From JARKQH01 sp964631605 (lineage in GTDB: Bacteria > Verrucomicrobiota > Verrucomicrobiia > Limisphaerales > UBA8199), in NCBI GenBank assembly GCA_964631605.1, contig CAZVYG010000002.1, positions 81,698 through 145,697 of the forward strand: a stretch of DNA of 64,000 bases, written 5' to 3'. The translations under genes were made by a program, and so were the position numbers. Positions 53,917 through 63,495 of the stretch are shown piece after piece. How positions within the stretch are numbered: position 1 is the first letter of the stretch; each line of letters begins with the position of its first letter. The notes beneath the pieces were generated by a model that saw only the letters and a program-made list of their open reading frames with translations, was not told the origin of the DNA and searched no databases.

Positions 53917-54413
53917 AGGACACCAGGGCCACCCACCGCAGGGCCTCTCTGCAGCGTTGGACCGAATCAACGCACCCTAACGCTGCAAAACCTGAACGGC
54001 AACCTTTTTAAATGTGGATTTCTCCAGCGACCTGCGGGGCGCCAGAGGCCCACCCGCTTCCTGCCGCCGTCCTCGTTGGCCAGGTTCATGAGGAAAGATT
54101 CACGGAATAAATGCCGCCCGACATTGTAAAGGCGGCCCCGCGCCCGGGCGCCGCTTCGAATGCCTGGCGCCAGTCAACCGGGGGTATGAGAGTTAACCAC
54201 CTCTTCCCCGCAGAGGCCTTCCCCCCCCGGGAGCTTTCTCCGGCTTTCCGATTCGAGAAGACCAACGCAGACAGGCACCCGAGGGAATACAGCCGGCGTG
54301 GAGACGTCGTCAATCCACCCGGCAAGCCGTGGCTGGCGCCTGCCGGGGGAAGACGGCCTCTGGCCTCGGTTCAGTGCGCTGGTGGCGTGCGGACGACCCG
54401 CCGCGGATGCCGG
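53917..54413. other. Intergenic region with one long-stem inverted repeat
   Basis: No gene is convincing in these 500 bases. A perfect 9-bp inverted repeat tgcagcgtt/aacgctgca lies at 53950-53958 and 53979-53987, 34 bp upstream of the hypothetical gene start; no T-run follows, so it is more likely a leader hairpin or binding site than a terminator. Confidence 0.45.
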
Positions 54414-54686
54414 TTAGGACCGGGGGGCGCGTTCCTCGCGTGGCCGGGCGATGTTAACCGTGAGGTTCCGGCCCTGAAACGGCTGATTATGAAACTGCTC
54501 GACCGCCTTGGCAGCCTCCTCGGCGGTGGCGAACTCAACGAAAGCAAAACCTCGCGACCGGCCGGTCACCTTGTCCAGCATCAGGTGAACAGAAGTCACG
54601 ACTCCGGCCTGGGAGAAATAGTCCTGAAGGTCGTTTTCCATGGTCTGGTAGGACAGGTTGCCCACGAAGAGCCTGTTTGGATTCAT
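54414..54686 (-). CDS. RRM-type RNA-binding protein
   Basis: Single RNA recognition motif protein of 90 residues. RNP2 is RLFVGNLSY and RNP1 is SRGFAFVEF, with the usual beta-alpha-beta-beta-alpha-beta order, followed by a short basic tail ending RPREERAPRS. These small proteins are common in cyanobacteria and some PVC bacteria and are associated with cold response or mRNA handling. It is monocistronic, and a palindrome cgttcattgaacg (54798-54810) lies about 110 bp upstream. The target RNAs are unknown. Confidence 0.93.
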   Translation of the reverse strand: MNPNRLFVGNLSYQTMENDLQDYFSQAGVVTSVHLMLDKVTGRSRGFAFVEFATAEEAAKAVEQFHNQPFQGRNLTVNIARPREERAPRS

Positions 54687-54898
54687 ACGCTATTCACGTT
54701 CGCTCAAGAAAGGCAAGTGGGGAGGACTGCACCGGCAGGATCACTGAATGTCACTCAATAAGTTCACGGACAATCTGTCTTCTGACACCGACACGCGCGT
54801 TCATTGAACGAACAAGCCATTCATAGCAAAACCGCCAGGGGCGTCAACAGGGGATTCGCCGGGAAAAACCCTGAGCGGCTGCCGGCAGGCGGCGGGGC

Positions 54899-56281
<1,383 letters not shown>

Positions 56282-56341
56282 GACTGATTCGAGCCGGTTG
56301 GGTTCTGGAAAGATAATCCAAGGAGAACGATCCGTCGCGGC

Positions 56342-56821
56342 TCAGGCGGGGCGAATCCGGAAAAGCGGCTGTCCGAACTCGACGGGCTTGGCGTTTTCCA
56401 CCATTACCTGGGTAATGACCCCTTTGGCCTCGGCTTTGATCTCGTTCATGACTTTCATCGCCTCGATGATGCAAACCACGGTTTCAGGGTTTACCTCCGT
56501 GCCAACCTCAACATAGGGAGCCGATTCCGGGGAAGGAGCCCGGTAGAAGGTGCCAATCATCGGAGACTTGATCTCCGTTTCGTTGGTGGCTGGAGGCGGC
56601 GGGAGCGATGGCGTCGGAAGCGGAGCCGGAGCCACTGGAGCCACTGGAGCCACCGGATAGGCCACAGCTTGCGGCTGGTCATCGTAGGCTGGCAGGGCTG
56701 GCGAACCACCATTGATACCCCGCTTCAGCCTGATTTTGAAGTCTTGCTTCTCCAACTCGAACTCGGAGACCGAGTTCTTCTTCATCAGGTCAATGATGGC
56801 TTTGATATCTTTTAGGTCCAC
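56342..56821 (-). CDS. accB: Acetyl-CoA carboxylase biotin carboxyl carrier protein
   Basis: Biotin-carrying subunit of 159 residues. The N-terminal domain reads VDLKDIKAIIDLMKKNSVSE, then a Pro/Ala linker with VAPVAPVAPAP repeats, and the biotinyl domain with the EAMKVMNE motif (biotin on Lys) and GTEVNPETVVCIIEAM. I selected the GTG at 56821 because family members begin at this point; the upstream in-frame ATG at 56914 would place a terminator hairpin inside the coding region. Mature partner accC follows 60 bp downstream. Confidence 0.9.
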   Translation of the reverse strand: MDLKDIKAIIDLMKKNSVSEFELEKQDFKIRLKRGINGGSPALPAYDDQPQAVAYPVAPVAPVAPAPLPTPSLPPPPATNETEIKSPMIGTFYRAPSPESAPYVEVGTEVNPETVVCIIEAMKVMNEIKAEAKGVITQVMVENAKPVEFGQPLFRIRPA

Positions 56822-56885
56822 GAGATTTTTATCGTTAGAGTGTTTTCCACTATGTCTTTTCGACTTACTTTTTGCTCGAAATAAG

Positions 56886-56920
56886 CAAAAAAGCAGTGAC
56901 CGACTTTCGAACACTGCTTT
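56886..56920 (-). terminator. Intrinsic terminator between aroQ and accB
   Basis: On the minus strand AAAGCAGTG (56920-56912) pairs perfectly with CACTGCTTT (56898-56890), with a 13-base loop and a run of six T (56892-56887). It lies 80 bp after aroQ and 65 bp before the accB GTG, so it either ends the upstream transcript or attenuates read-through into accBC. Confidence 0.7.
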
Positions 56921-57000
56921 GACCGTTAAATCAGACTGCCGGGGACATTAGGAAAATCCCTGTGAGAGGTCAAGTCCGATATTCTCATGATAAAAAGGGG

Positions 57001-57459
57001 CTACCTGGGTTTATTGAGGCCTTTCTTGGCTGCTTTAACGTTAATAGCGGCGTCAACCGCCAAAACATAGGAGAAAGGGCCAAATCCTGTGATCTGCCCC
57101 ACGCAAACAGGAGCAATCAGTGAGCGGTGTCTGAACTCTTCCCGGGCATGAACGTTTGACAGGTGGATCTCAATGACGGGCAGGCCGGCAGCAGCAATTG
57201 CGTCTCGAACGGCGAGGCTGGTGTGGGTGTAGGCGGCGGCGTTGAGAACAACCACTTCGAACTCCCCGCGGGCCTTTTGAATCCAAGTGACCAACTCACC
57301 TTCAAGGTTGGTCTGGCGGAAATCAACCTCGACACCCAACTCCCGTGCTCGCTGCCGAACCATCGCTTCGATATCGGCTAATGTGGTGCGGCCATAGACC
57401 TCGGGCTCGCGCTGTCCGAGCAGATTAAGGTTTGGTCCGTTCAGGAACAGGATTTTCAT
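57001..57459 (-). CDS. aroQ: Type II 3-dehydroquinate dehydratase
   Basis: Third enzyme of the shikimate pathway, 152 residues, dodecameric type II class. It begins MKILFLNGPNLNLLGQREPEVYG with the catalytic Tyr; the Arg/His loop is HVSNV... here LSNVHAREEFRHRSLIAPV. The ATG at 57459 fits the family start, while a TTG six bases upstream is less likely. The aroQ-accB-accC order is common in bacteria. It starts 17 bp after the O-antigen ligase-like gene. Confidence 0.94.
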   Translation of the reverse strand: MKILFLNGPNLNLLGQREPEVYGRTTLADIEAMVRQRARELGVEVDFRQTNLEGELVTWIQKARGEFEVVVLNAAAYTHTSLAVRDAIAAAGLPVIEIHLSNVHAREEFRHRSLIAPVCVGQITGFGPFSYVLAVDAAINVKAAKKGLNKPR

Positions 57460-57476
57460 CGCCAAGCGCAGACTAG

Positions 57477-58880
57477 TCAGCCCAAGGCTGGTTGTCTATT
57501 GGTTTCAGCAAAGCCAGCCGGCGTTGGCGACTGCCCCAGGAGCCAGCCCAGGAGGAGCAAGGCAGGCCAGGCCAAGGCTGGAATATAAAGCCCGAATTCG
57601 ATCAGGCTCTGGAGGGCCCAGGCGAAAACTCCGAGCCACACGGCAAAGCGCTGTCCAGCAACCGAATCCATCACCAATGGGCCGGGTCCGGCCATCCTTC
57701 GCCATGCGACAAGCAAGCTGCCCGCGATAAAAGCCGAATACAACAGAAAGCCCGGCCAACCCGAATCCGACGCTTGTTCGAGATAGTCGTTATGCACCAG
57801 CCGGGCCATTTCTGATTCCGGACGCTTAATCTTCTCGTAGGCCAGGGCGAAAGTGCCGGGACCGGTGCCAAGAAAGGGGTGGTCGCAAGCGGTTTTAACC
57901 GCCGCACGCCAGTAATCGAATCGAGCCCCAACACTGGTGGCGCCTTTTTCGAAAAAGCCCGCGTATTTCCAGAAGAAGCCTGCCAGCCCGAGCACCAAGA
58001 CACTTAGAATGAGGGTGGTTCTCAATTGCCGGCTGAGTCGCGATCGTTGAAGGGCAAACAAGCCGAGCACCAGGGCGATGAGCCACCCCCCCTTGGAACC
58101 CGACCAATACAAACAAGCCAGGCCTCCAACGGCCACGATCGCCAAGAGTGTCGCTCGGGCGGGCAGCGTCATCCGGCCCTGCCCTCCGAGGCTCCAGATA
58201 AACCAGAGCACGGGAGGATAGACGAGCAACAGGGCTCCCGCGAGAGTGTTGGGGTAGAAAAGCGTGGCAAAAATTCGATTGCTGGAGATTTTTTTAAGAT
58301 ACTCCGGAGGCACGTCCTTCAGTTCGGGGTAGAGGTATTGAAAGAAGTATTTTCGGGAGGCTTCAAGCCCGCCAAAGTGTTGTTCCCAGCCGGTTATGAC
58401 CACCAGCATAATGCCGGCGGTCAAAGCGGCAAGGAACCCGGCACGAAGGGGGCCGTGCGGCGCCAGGCAGAACAGACCCAGGGCATAGCAGGCGAGGCAG
58501 GCGATAAAGTGGCGGACGGTTGCTATGGAGAGGACGGGTTCCACCGAATCCATCTCGGCCAGCACTTGCCAGCCGAGCCAGAAAAAAGGCAGCAGGGCAA
58601 GCCATCGGGGGGCGGGAAGTTCCCATCGGGCGGCCCGCCAGCCCAGAACCAATAAGACGGCCAGGCTCAAATAGGCCCAGGTAATCGGCCAGGGGAAACC
58701 CAGCAAGAGCTCGTAGATGTTGCCGGGCGGAGTGACGTATTTCTCCATGATTGGCGGATTGCCAAATTTCAGGAGACAGAGGCCCAGGAAAAGGCCCAGC
58801 AGCACGGAGATCAGGCGAAGGGCGGTGTGTCCCGGCGGGGGCGCGGCCTGTGCCGAATGCGATTTCATTCCGGGCGGCAT
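57477..58880 (-). CDS. O-antigen ligase/polymerase-like membrane protein
   Basis: Multi-spanning protein of 467 residues with 11-12 predicted membrane segments and the Wzy/WaaL-type large periplasmic loop after the middle. The loop contains HPFLGTGPGTFALAYEKIKRPESEMARLVHNDYLEQASDSG, the pattern 'G.G.gt f...y.......HN.yL' of the family. It probably joins glycan to lipid A core or polymerises surface polysaccharide. The ATG at 58880 overlaps the stop of holB as TGATG, so translation is coupled. Confidence 0.85.
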   Translation of the reverse strand: MPPGMKSHSAQAAPPPGHTALRLISVLLGLFLGLCLLKFGNPPIMEKYVTPPGNIYELLLGFPWPITWAYLSLAVLLVLGWRAARWELPAPRWLALLPFFWLGWQVLAEMDSVEPVLSIATVRHFIACLACYALGLFCLAPHGPLRAGFLAALTAGIMLVVITGWEQHFGGLEASRKYFFQYLYPELKDVPPEYLKKISSNRIFATLFYPNTLAGALLLVYPPVLWFIWSLGGQGRMTLPARATLLAIVAVGGLACLYWSGSKGGWLIALVLGLFALQRSRLSRQLRTTLILSVLVLGLAGFFWKYAGFFEKGATSVGARFDYWRAAVKTACDHPFLGTGPGTFALAYEKIKRPESEMARLVHNDYLEQASDSGWPGFLLYSAFIAGSLLVAWRRMAGPGPLVMDSVAGQRFAVWLGVFAWALQSLIEFGLYIPALAWPALLLLGWLLGQSPTPAGFAETNRQPALG

Positions 58881-59965
58881 CAGAGGTGGAGTTTGAGGAG
58901 AGTGACTTCGAGGGCCAGGGCTTCCTGGACATTGGTATGCAGCCATCGCTGCAGTTCCTCGATGAGTTCGAGATTATCGGCAGCTTCCCCGGGCTTGAGA
59001 CGCTGGGCGACCTGGGCGGCGCCAGAGGCTTCAGGCAGCGCGAGGAGGTCTTTGTGGCTGCTGTGAGGGCGGGCCGCCGAGGAGGCGGAATGAGCGAACA
59101 GGGCGTGAAGCCACACCTCTCGGAGCCACTGCTGGACCAATGCCAGGGTATCCGCCCGCTGCCGCCGATACTCCGCTTCGATCGCCGCCTTGAGCTCCTC
59201 CTCCCATTGGTCCCGGAGAGCCTGATCTGCATCCGGGTACTTCTCCAGCGGCGAACGGCGTTTCAAGTCGGATTCAATTTGCTGCCGCAGTTCCGAGAGG
59301 CGCCGGAGCAACAAGTCAAGCAGGCGATAGCGTCCGAACAAAGTTTTGTGGCCTTCAGCGGCAAGGGATGCGAAAGCCCCCAGCCACTCGAGGTCCGCAG
59401 GGGCTGGCTGGACAGGCCCGGTTCCGCCAAAGGTAAGACGCAGGCAACGAGAGAGAATGGTTTCGAGCAGCCGCGTAGGGTCCGTGGTCAGAAGGATCAG
59501 CACCGATTGGGCGGGAGGCTCTTCGAGTGTCTTGAGAAAGGCGTTGGCGGCCTGCTCGTTCATCCGGTCCGCGGCCACAATGATCCCGACTTTGAACTGG
59601 CTTTCGGTGGGTTTGAGGTTGACGAAGTCCAACATCACACGCGACGGACTGTTTTCGCGCGAGACCAGTTGGCCGATTTGGATTTGTCGGGAGCGGGATT
59701 CGGGCCGGACCCATAACACATCAGCATGGTTTTCGTGCTCGATTTTTCGGCAGCTCACGCACTGGTCGCAGCAATCCACCGCCACGCCGTTTTCCTTCAG
59801 GGGCTGTTGACAGTTCAATACCTTGGCCAGGGTGCGGGCGACGGCCTCGAGGTTGGCAAGGGAATCGCCGGCAAACAAATAGGCGTGACCGAGCCGGCCC
59901 CGGCTGAGAGACCGTTGCAGCAACTGAATACTTGGTTCGTTTTTCGGAAAGTCGCTAAACGCCAT
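58880..59965 (-). CDS. holB: DNA polymerase III delta' subunit
   Basis: Clamp-loader subunit of 361 residues. The AAA+ domain starts LQRSLSRGRLGHAYLFAGDSL; a zinc-binding cluster (CCDQCVSCRKI), sensor 1 region ILSRCLRLTF with the 'SRC' motif, and helical C-terminal domain are present. The Walker A is weak (AGDSLANLE), as usual for delta'. I chose ATG 59965; a TTG four codons upstream is in frame. A candidate promoter TTGTTC, 16 bases, TACATT lies upstream on the minus strand. It is first in the holB-waaL-aroQ-accBC run. Confidence 0.9.
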   Translation of the reverse strand: MAFSDFPKNEPSIQLLQRSLSRGRLGHAYLFAGDSLANLEAVARTLAKVLNCQQPLKENGVAVDCCDQCVSCRKIEHENHADVLWVRPESRSRQIQIGQLVSRENSPSRVMLDFVNLKPTESQFKVGIIVAADRMNEQAANAFLKTLEEPPAQSVLILLTTDPTRLLETILSRCLRLTFGGTGPVQPAPADLEWLGAFASLAAEGHKTLFGRYRLLDLLLRRLSELRQQIESDLKRRSPLEKYPDADQALRDQWEEELKAAIEAEYRRQRADTLALVQQWLREVWLHALFAHSASSAARPHSSHKDLLALPEASGAAQVAQRLKPGEAADNLELIEELQRWLHTNVQEALALEVTLLKLHL

Positions 59966-59977
59966 CGTCGCAATCAA

Positions 59978-60318
59978 TGTAGGATAATACCACAGTGGAA
60001 CAACCTATTTTCCCACCGCCAACGGTTGGCTGGAGAGCCAACCGTTCCATGCGCTGGACGTAGGGCTCGCCGCTGCCCTGGTGCACGGGAGTCATGTCCT
60101 GCACTCAGAAGAATGGCATGCGGCCATCCCTGCCCGTTCTTGGCGAGAGCGCCCGCGCCAAGCCCTCGAAAAACAAGCAAAGGAATTGGGAGCCGTCGCA
60201 CTCTGCCAACATGCCGCCGAGACCCAAAGGTCTGATGGTCCCGGTACGGGTTGGCAGCGATTAGGTCTGGGCATCGTGGCGGGCCCAAGGCATTATTGCC
60301 GGCAACCAATTACAGACT
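59978..60318. other. Intergenic region between holB and the Gfo/Idh gene, with a perfect hairpin
   Basis: No gene is seen. An 11-bp perfect inverted repeat aacggttggct/agccaaccgtt with a four-base loop is at 60021-60031 and 60036-60046. It lacks a T-run on either side. It is probably a cruciform-prone site or operator rather than a terminator. Confidence 0.5.
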
Positions 60319-61569
60319 ATGCGAACAAAAGCGCGAACGCATCAAGCCGGAGGACCGACCGCGGTTGCAACAGTGACAAGTTTCAAACAGACGAGACGCG
60401 GTTTTCTCAAGAGCCTGAGTCTTGGCGCCGGGGCGCTGAGCCTGCCGGCAGTTGCGACCGCGGCCGAGGCAACCATCCAAGGGTTCGAGCGGGCGCCGGA
60501 AGACCCGCAGGCCTCGGCAGGGTGGAAGCCGGTGTCCGACCGCAAGCTTCGGGTCGGCATCGTGGGCTATGGAGTCTGCAAGTTCGGCGCGGCTTTTGGT
60601 TTTCAGGACCATCCGAATGTCGAGGTGGTGGCGGTAAGCGACTTGATTGAGGACCGGTGCGTCCAACTGGCCAAGGCCTGCCGTTGTTCCAAGACCTACC
60701 CTTCGCTGGAGGAGCTGGTCAAAGATGAGCGCATCGAGGCGGTGTTTGTGGCCACCGACGCCCCGAGTCATGCGCGACATTGCATCGAGGTTCTCAAACA
60801 CGGCAAGCATGTGGCTTCAGCCGTGCCGGCGGTGTTTGGGTCGCTGGAGGAGGCCGAGCAACTGTTTCAAGCCGTCAAGAAGAGCGGCCGAGCCTACATG
60901 ATGTTCGAAACCTCATGTTTTCATGAGGACCTCCATGCCATGCGGCGGATTTACTCGGCGGGGGGGCTGGGCAAGCTGGTCTATTCCGAAGGTGAATACT
61001 ATCATTACATGCCCGAGCCGATTCCCTCGTACAAGGATTGGCGGGTCGGCCTTCCGCCGCAATGGTATCCCACGCACTCGAACGCCTACTACGTTGGTGT
61101 GACCGGAGGGAGTTTTACGGAAGTCTCATGCATGGGGATGCCGAGTGTGGTTTCGCATCTGCGCCCCGAGAACAACCGCTACCGCAATTCGTTTGGGACC
61201 GAAATCGCCCTGTTTCGCACCAGCGAAGGAGGCATGTCGCGCATGGCGGTCAGTTGGGATACACCGGGAGCTTCGGGCGAAATGGGCCGAATCCGGGGTC
61301 AGAAAGGCTCGTTTTACGGCAAATACGAGGGGCTGGAGAAGAACCTGCCATCCCTGCGGCGTCCACCGCTGCCGCCGAGCGTAAGCGCGGGAGGGCACGG
61401 GGGCTCTCACGGTTACTTGACCGATGAGTTTGTAACCGCAGTGCTGCAAAACCGCCAGCCGATGGTGAATATCGCCTGGGCTCTCAACATGACCGTCGCC
61501 GGCATTGTCGCCCACCAGTCGGCGCTCAAGGACGGCGAGTTGCTCAAAATCCCGCAATACCAATTGTAA
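60319..61569 (+). CDS. Tat-exported Gfo/Idh/MocA family oxidoreductase
   Basis: NAD(P)-dependent sugar-type oxidoreductase of 416 residues. A twin-arginine signal (QTRRGFLKSLSLGAGALSLPAVATA) implies export in folded form with cofactor. The Rossmann start is KLRVGIVGYGVCKFGAAFGF, the conserved segment KHGKHVASAVPAVFG stands where 'EKP' normally is, and YSEGEYYHYMPEPIPSYKDWRVGLPPQWYP resembles the C-terminal substrate domain of exported family members found in Planctomycetes and Verrucomicrobia. The canonical Lys-Pro pair appears replaced by Val-Pro. The MFS gene begins 53 bp downstream, suggesting uptake of the product. Confidence 0.87.
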   Translation: MRTKARTHQAGGPTAVATVTSFKQTRRGFLKSLSLGAGALSLPAVATAAEATIQGFERAPEDPQASAGWKPVSDRKLRVGIVGYGVCKFGAAFGFQDHPNVEVVAVSDLIEDRCVQLAKACRCSKTYPSLEELVKDERIEAVFVATDAPSHARHCIEVLKHGKHVASAVPAVFGSLEEAEQLFQAVKKSGRAYMMFETSCFHEDLHAMRRIYSAGGLGKLVYSEGEYYHYMPEPIPSYKDWRVGLPPQWYPTHSNAYYVGVTGGSFTEVSCMGMPSVVSHLRPENNRYRNSFGTEIALFRTSEGGMSRMAVSWDTPGASGEMGRIRGQKGSFYGKYEGLEKNLPSLRRPPLPPSVSAGGHGGSHGYLTDEFVTAVLQNRQPMVNIAWALNMTVAGIVAHQSALKDGELLKIPQYQL

Positions 61570-61622
61570 CGAGGTTTCAACAGGCGCAACTGGACCGGCT
61601 CTGCGAACGGGGCGCCCTGGAA

Positions 61623-62915
61623 ATGGATAAAGATCAGGCAGCAGTAGTGGCTGGAAGCGCGGCGAGCCCAGGGGAAACGTCTGGCGGCCTGCGCGCGCTG
61701 ACGCCGCAACAATGGCGCTCGGGGGTCGCGGCGTGGTTGGGCTGGACGTTCGACGGGCTGGACATGCACCTCTACACGCTGGTGGCGGCGCCGTTCGTCA
61801 TGCAACTGCTGGGCGCCGGTTCAACGACCGACCCGCGCGTGGGACACTACGGCTCCCTCATTCAGGGGGCGTTTCTGCTCGGCTGGGCGCTGGGAGGCGG
61901 ATTTTTCGGACGGATCGGCGACCGGCTGGGGCGGGCCCGAGCGCTGAGTTTGACCATTCTGACGTATGCGGCGTTTACCGGCCTGTCGTTCTTTGCCCAA
62001 GCGTGGTGGCACTTGTTGATTTTCCGTTTTCTGGCCGCCCTGGGGATCGGGGGGGAATGGGCGGTCGGCGCGTCATTGCTATCCGAGACCTGGCCGCGGC
62101 GATGGCGGCCGTGGATCGCGGCAGTGCTTCAAACCGGCGTCAATGTGGGGATACTGGGAGCGGGTTTGGCAAACTTTGTTTTGGCCGCCGCGCCGCCCCG
62201 TTACCTTTTCCTGGTGGGCGTTCTGCCGGCGCTGCTGGTGTTTTGGATTCGGCGGGCGGTGCCGGAGCCGGCGGAATGGCGCGAGGCCAAGGCGGCGGCG
62301 CGGCACAACGAACCACGGGTGCGCGACCTGTTCAAAGGGGAAGTGAAGCGCGTGACGTTTTGGGTGATCGCGGTCTGCGGCGTGTCGCTGACCGCCCACT
62401 GGGCCTTTATGTTCTGGCACCAGCAGCACCTGCGCAATCTGCCCGAGGTGTTGGAATGGTCCAGCACGGACAAAAACAAGCTGGCCAGCGCGGCCATGTA
62501 CCTGGTGATCGGATCGTCCATCCTCGGCAACTTTTTCGCCGCGTGGGTGGCCCGATTCATCGGCTACCGCGCCACAATTGTCTGGATGTTCCTCGCGTAT
62601 TTTCTGGTAATGTGCGGCGCCTATCATGTGCCCCGGGAACACATGGCGATCCTGTGGTGGCTCCCGTCCATCGGGTTTTTCCAAGGCGCCTTCGCGCTTT
62701 TCACGATGTATCTGCCCCCGCTGTTTCCGACGCTGCTGCGCACCACCGGTGCGGGCTTCTGCTACAACATTGGACGGATCATCGCGGCGTTTGGAACCGT
62801 CTTTTTCGGCTTGTTCTCCAAGGTCGGCGACCATCGGTCAGCCCTCTTTTATGCGGGGTTTCTCTTCCTGCCCGCCGCGGCAGCCGCCTGTTTCCTTCCC
62901 CGCGCGCGCGACTGA
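61623..62915 (+). CDS. MFS transporter
   Basis: Inner-membrane major-facilitator permease of 430 residues with 12 predicted membrane segments. Loop 2-3 has GDRLGRARAL (MFS RxGR signature) and helix 4 region has ALGIGGEWAVGASLLSETWP, a pattern of metabolite:H+ symporters for sugars, carboxylates or sialate-like acids. It follows the exported Gfo/Idh enzyme, so it may carry a related sugar acid or polyol. The substrate is not established. Confidence 0.9.
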   Translation: MDKDQAAVVAGSAASPGETSGGLRALTPQQWRSGVAAWLGWTFDGLDMHLYTLVAAPFVMQLLGAGSTTDPRVGHYGSLIQGAFLLGWALGGGFFGRIGDRLGRARALSLTILTYAAFTGLSFFAQAWWHLLIFRFLAALGIGGEWAVGASLLSETWPRRWRPWIAAVLQTGVNVGILGAGLANFVLAAAPPRYLFLVGVLPALLVFWIRRAVPEPAEWREAKAAARHNEPRVRDLFKGEVKRVTFWVIAVCGVSLTAHWAFMFWHQQHLRNLPEVLEWSSTDKNKLASAAMYLVIGSSILGNFFAAWVARFIGYRATIVWMFLAYFLVMCGAYHVPREHMAILWWLPSIGFFQGAFALFTMYLPPLFPTLLRTTGAGFCYNIGRIIAAFGTVFFGLFSKVGDHRSALFYAGFLFLPAAAAACFLPRARD

Positions 62916-63080
62916 GTGCAAGCGTTCGGCAAGGTGCCTATAGCTGAGGGGATACCTAGGCCGGGTAAAGCGGAGGCGTTTATGATTCCTTTTCTTCTTT
63001 GGAGCGGTGCCGTCGGCGTTCCAGTCGTGAGCAACGCTCGCCGGATCTTGTCGTGCAGTGGCCATTTTCTGCGAGGTTAG

Positions 63081-63100
63081 TTTTCTGAGATTTTCTGAGA
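63081..63100 (+). repeat. 10-bp tandem repeat
   Basis: Two perfect copies of ttttctgaga stand side by side at the start of the repeat-rich 3' region. Confidence 0.8.
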
Positions 63101-63113
63101 CTATGGCAGGCCT

Positions 63114-63275
63114 GTTGCATTCTATCAGCATGCCGCTCCTACGGCGCTTGGGCGGGGATTGGGGTGCGGTGCTACAGACAGGTCGCTCCTGACGGAGCTG
63201 GGCGAGGGCGGATGGTTGTAGCCCTACAGCCCCACCCTCCTCGGTATTTCGGCGGCACGGCGCCATCCCCGGACC
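63114..63275. repeat. Degenerate copy of the inverted-repeat element
   Basis: Arms ttgcattctatcagcatgcc (63115-63134) and ctacagacaggtcgctcctg (63172-63191) resemble the element at 63680-63887, and the inner segment ttcggcggca ... ccatccccgg ... ccgaa near 63246-63280 matches its core. The arms are in the same orientation, so this copy is rearranged. Confidence 0.5.
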
Positions 63276-63394
63276 GAAAGCGCCAGAGGCCTGGCGCAGT
63301 CCAGGACGCTGGGGCGTTGGCCGGGGGCACGTGAAGGTCGCGAAGCGTCTTGGAGTGCGGCAGTCCCCTGCCGCTGTTTCCCAGCGGCTGGACC

Positions 63395-63442
63395 CACATT
63401 CCCACCTTCGCACCTTCCCACATTCCCACCTTCGCACCTTCC
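63395..63442 (+). repeat. 24-bp tandem repeat in a CCTTC-rich tract
   Basis: Two perfect copies of a 24-bp unit (cacattcccaccttcgcacc plus ttcc) are followed by looser ccaccttc and tagtcccat units to about 63540. No coding potential. Confidence 0.85.
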
Positions 63443-63495
63443 CACTTTCTCACCTTCTCGCCTCACTCTAGTCCCATAGTCCGATAGTCCCATGA

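Noticed and set aside
54111..54761. 216-residue plus-strand frame
   Set aside because: Runs opposite the RRM gene for half its length and has no domain-like pattern.
60021..60046. Intrinsic terminator for holB or the Gfo/Idh gene
   Set aside because: The 11-bp stem is perfect, but no T-run follows on either strand and it lies upstream of both starts.
59974..60309. 111-residue minus-strand frame before holB
   Set aside because: Low-complexity Arg/Gly composition, no ribosome site and no homology signal.
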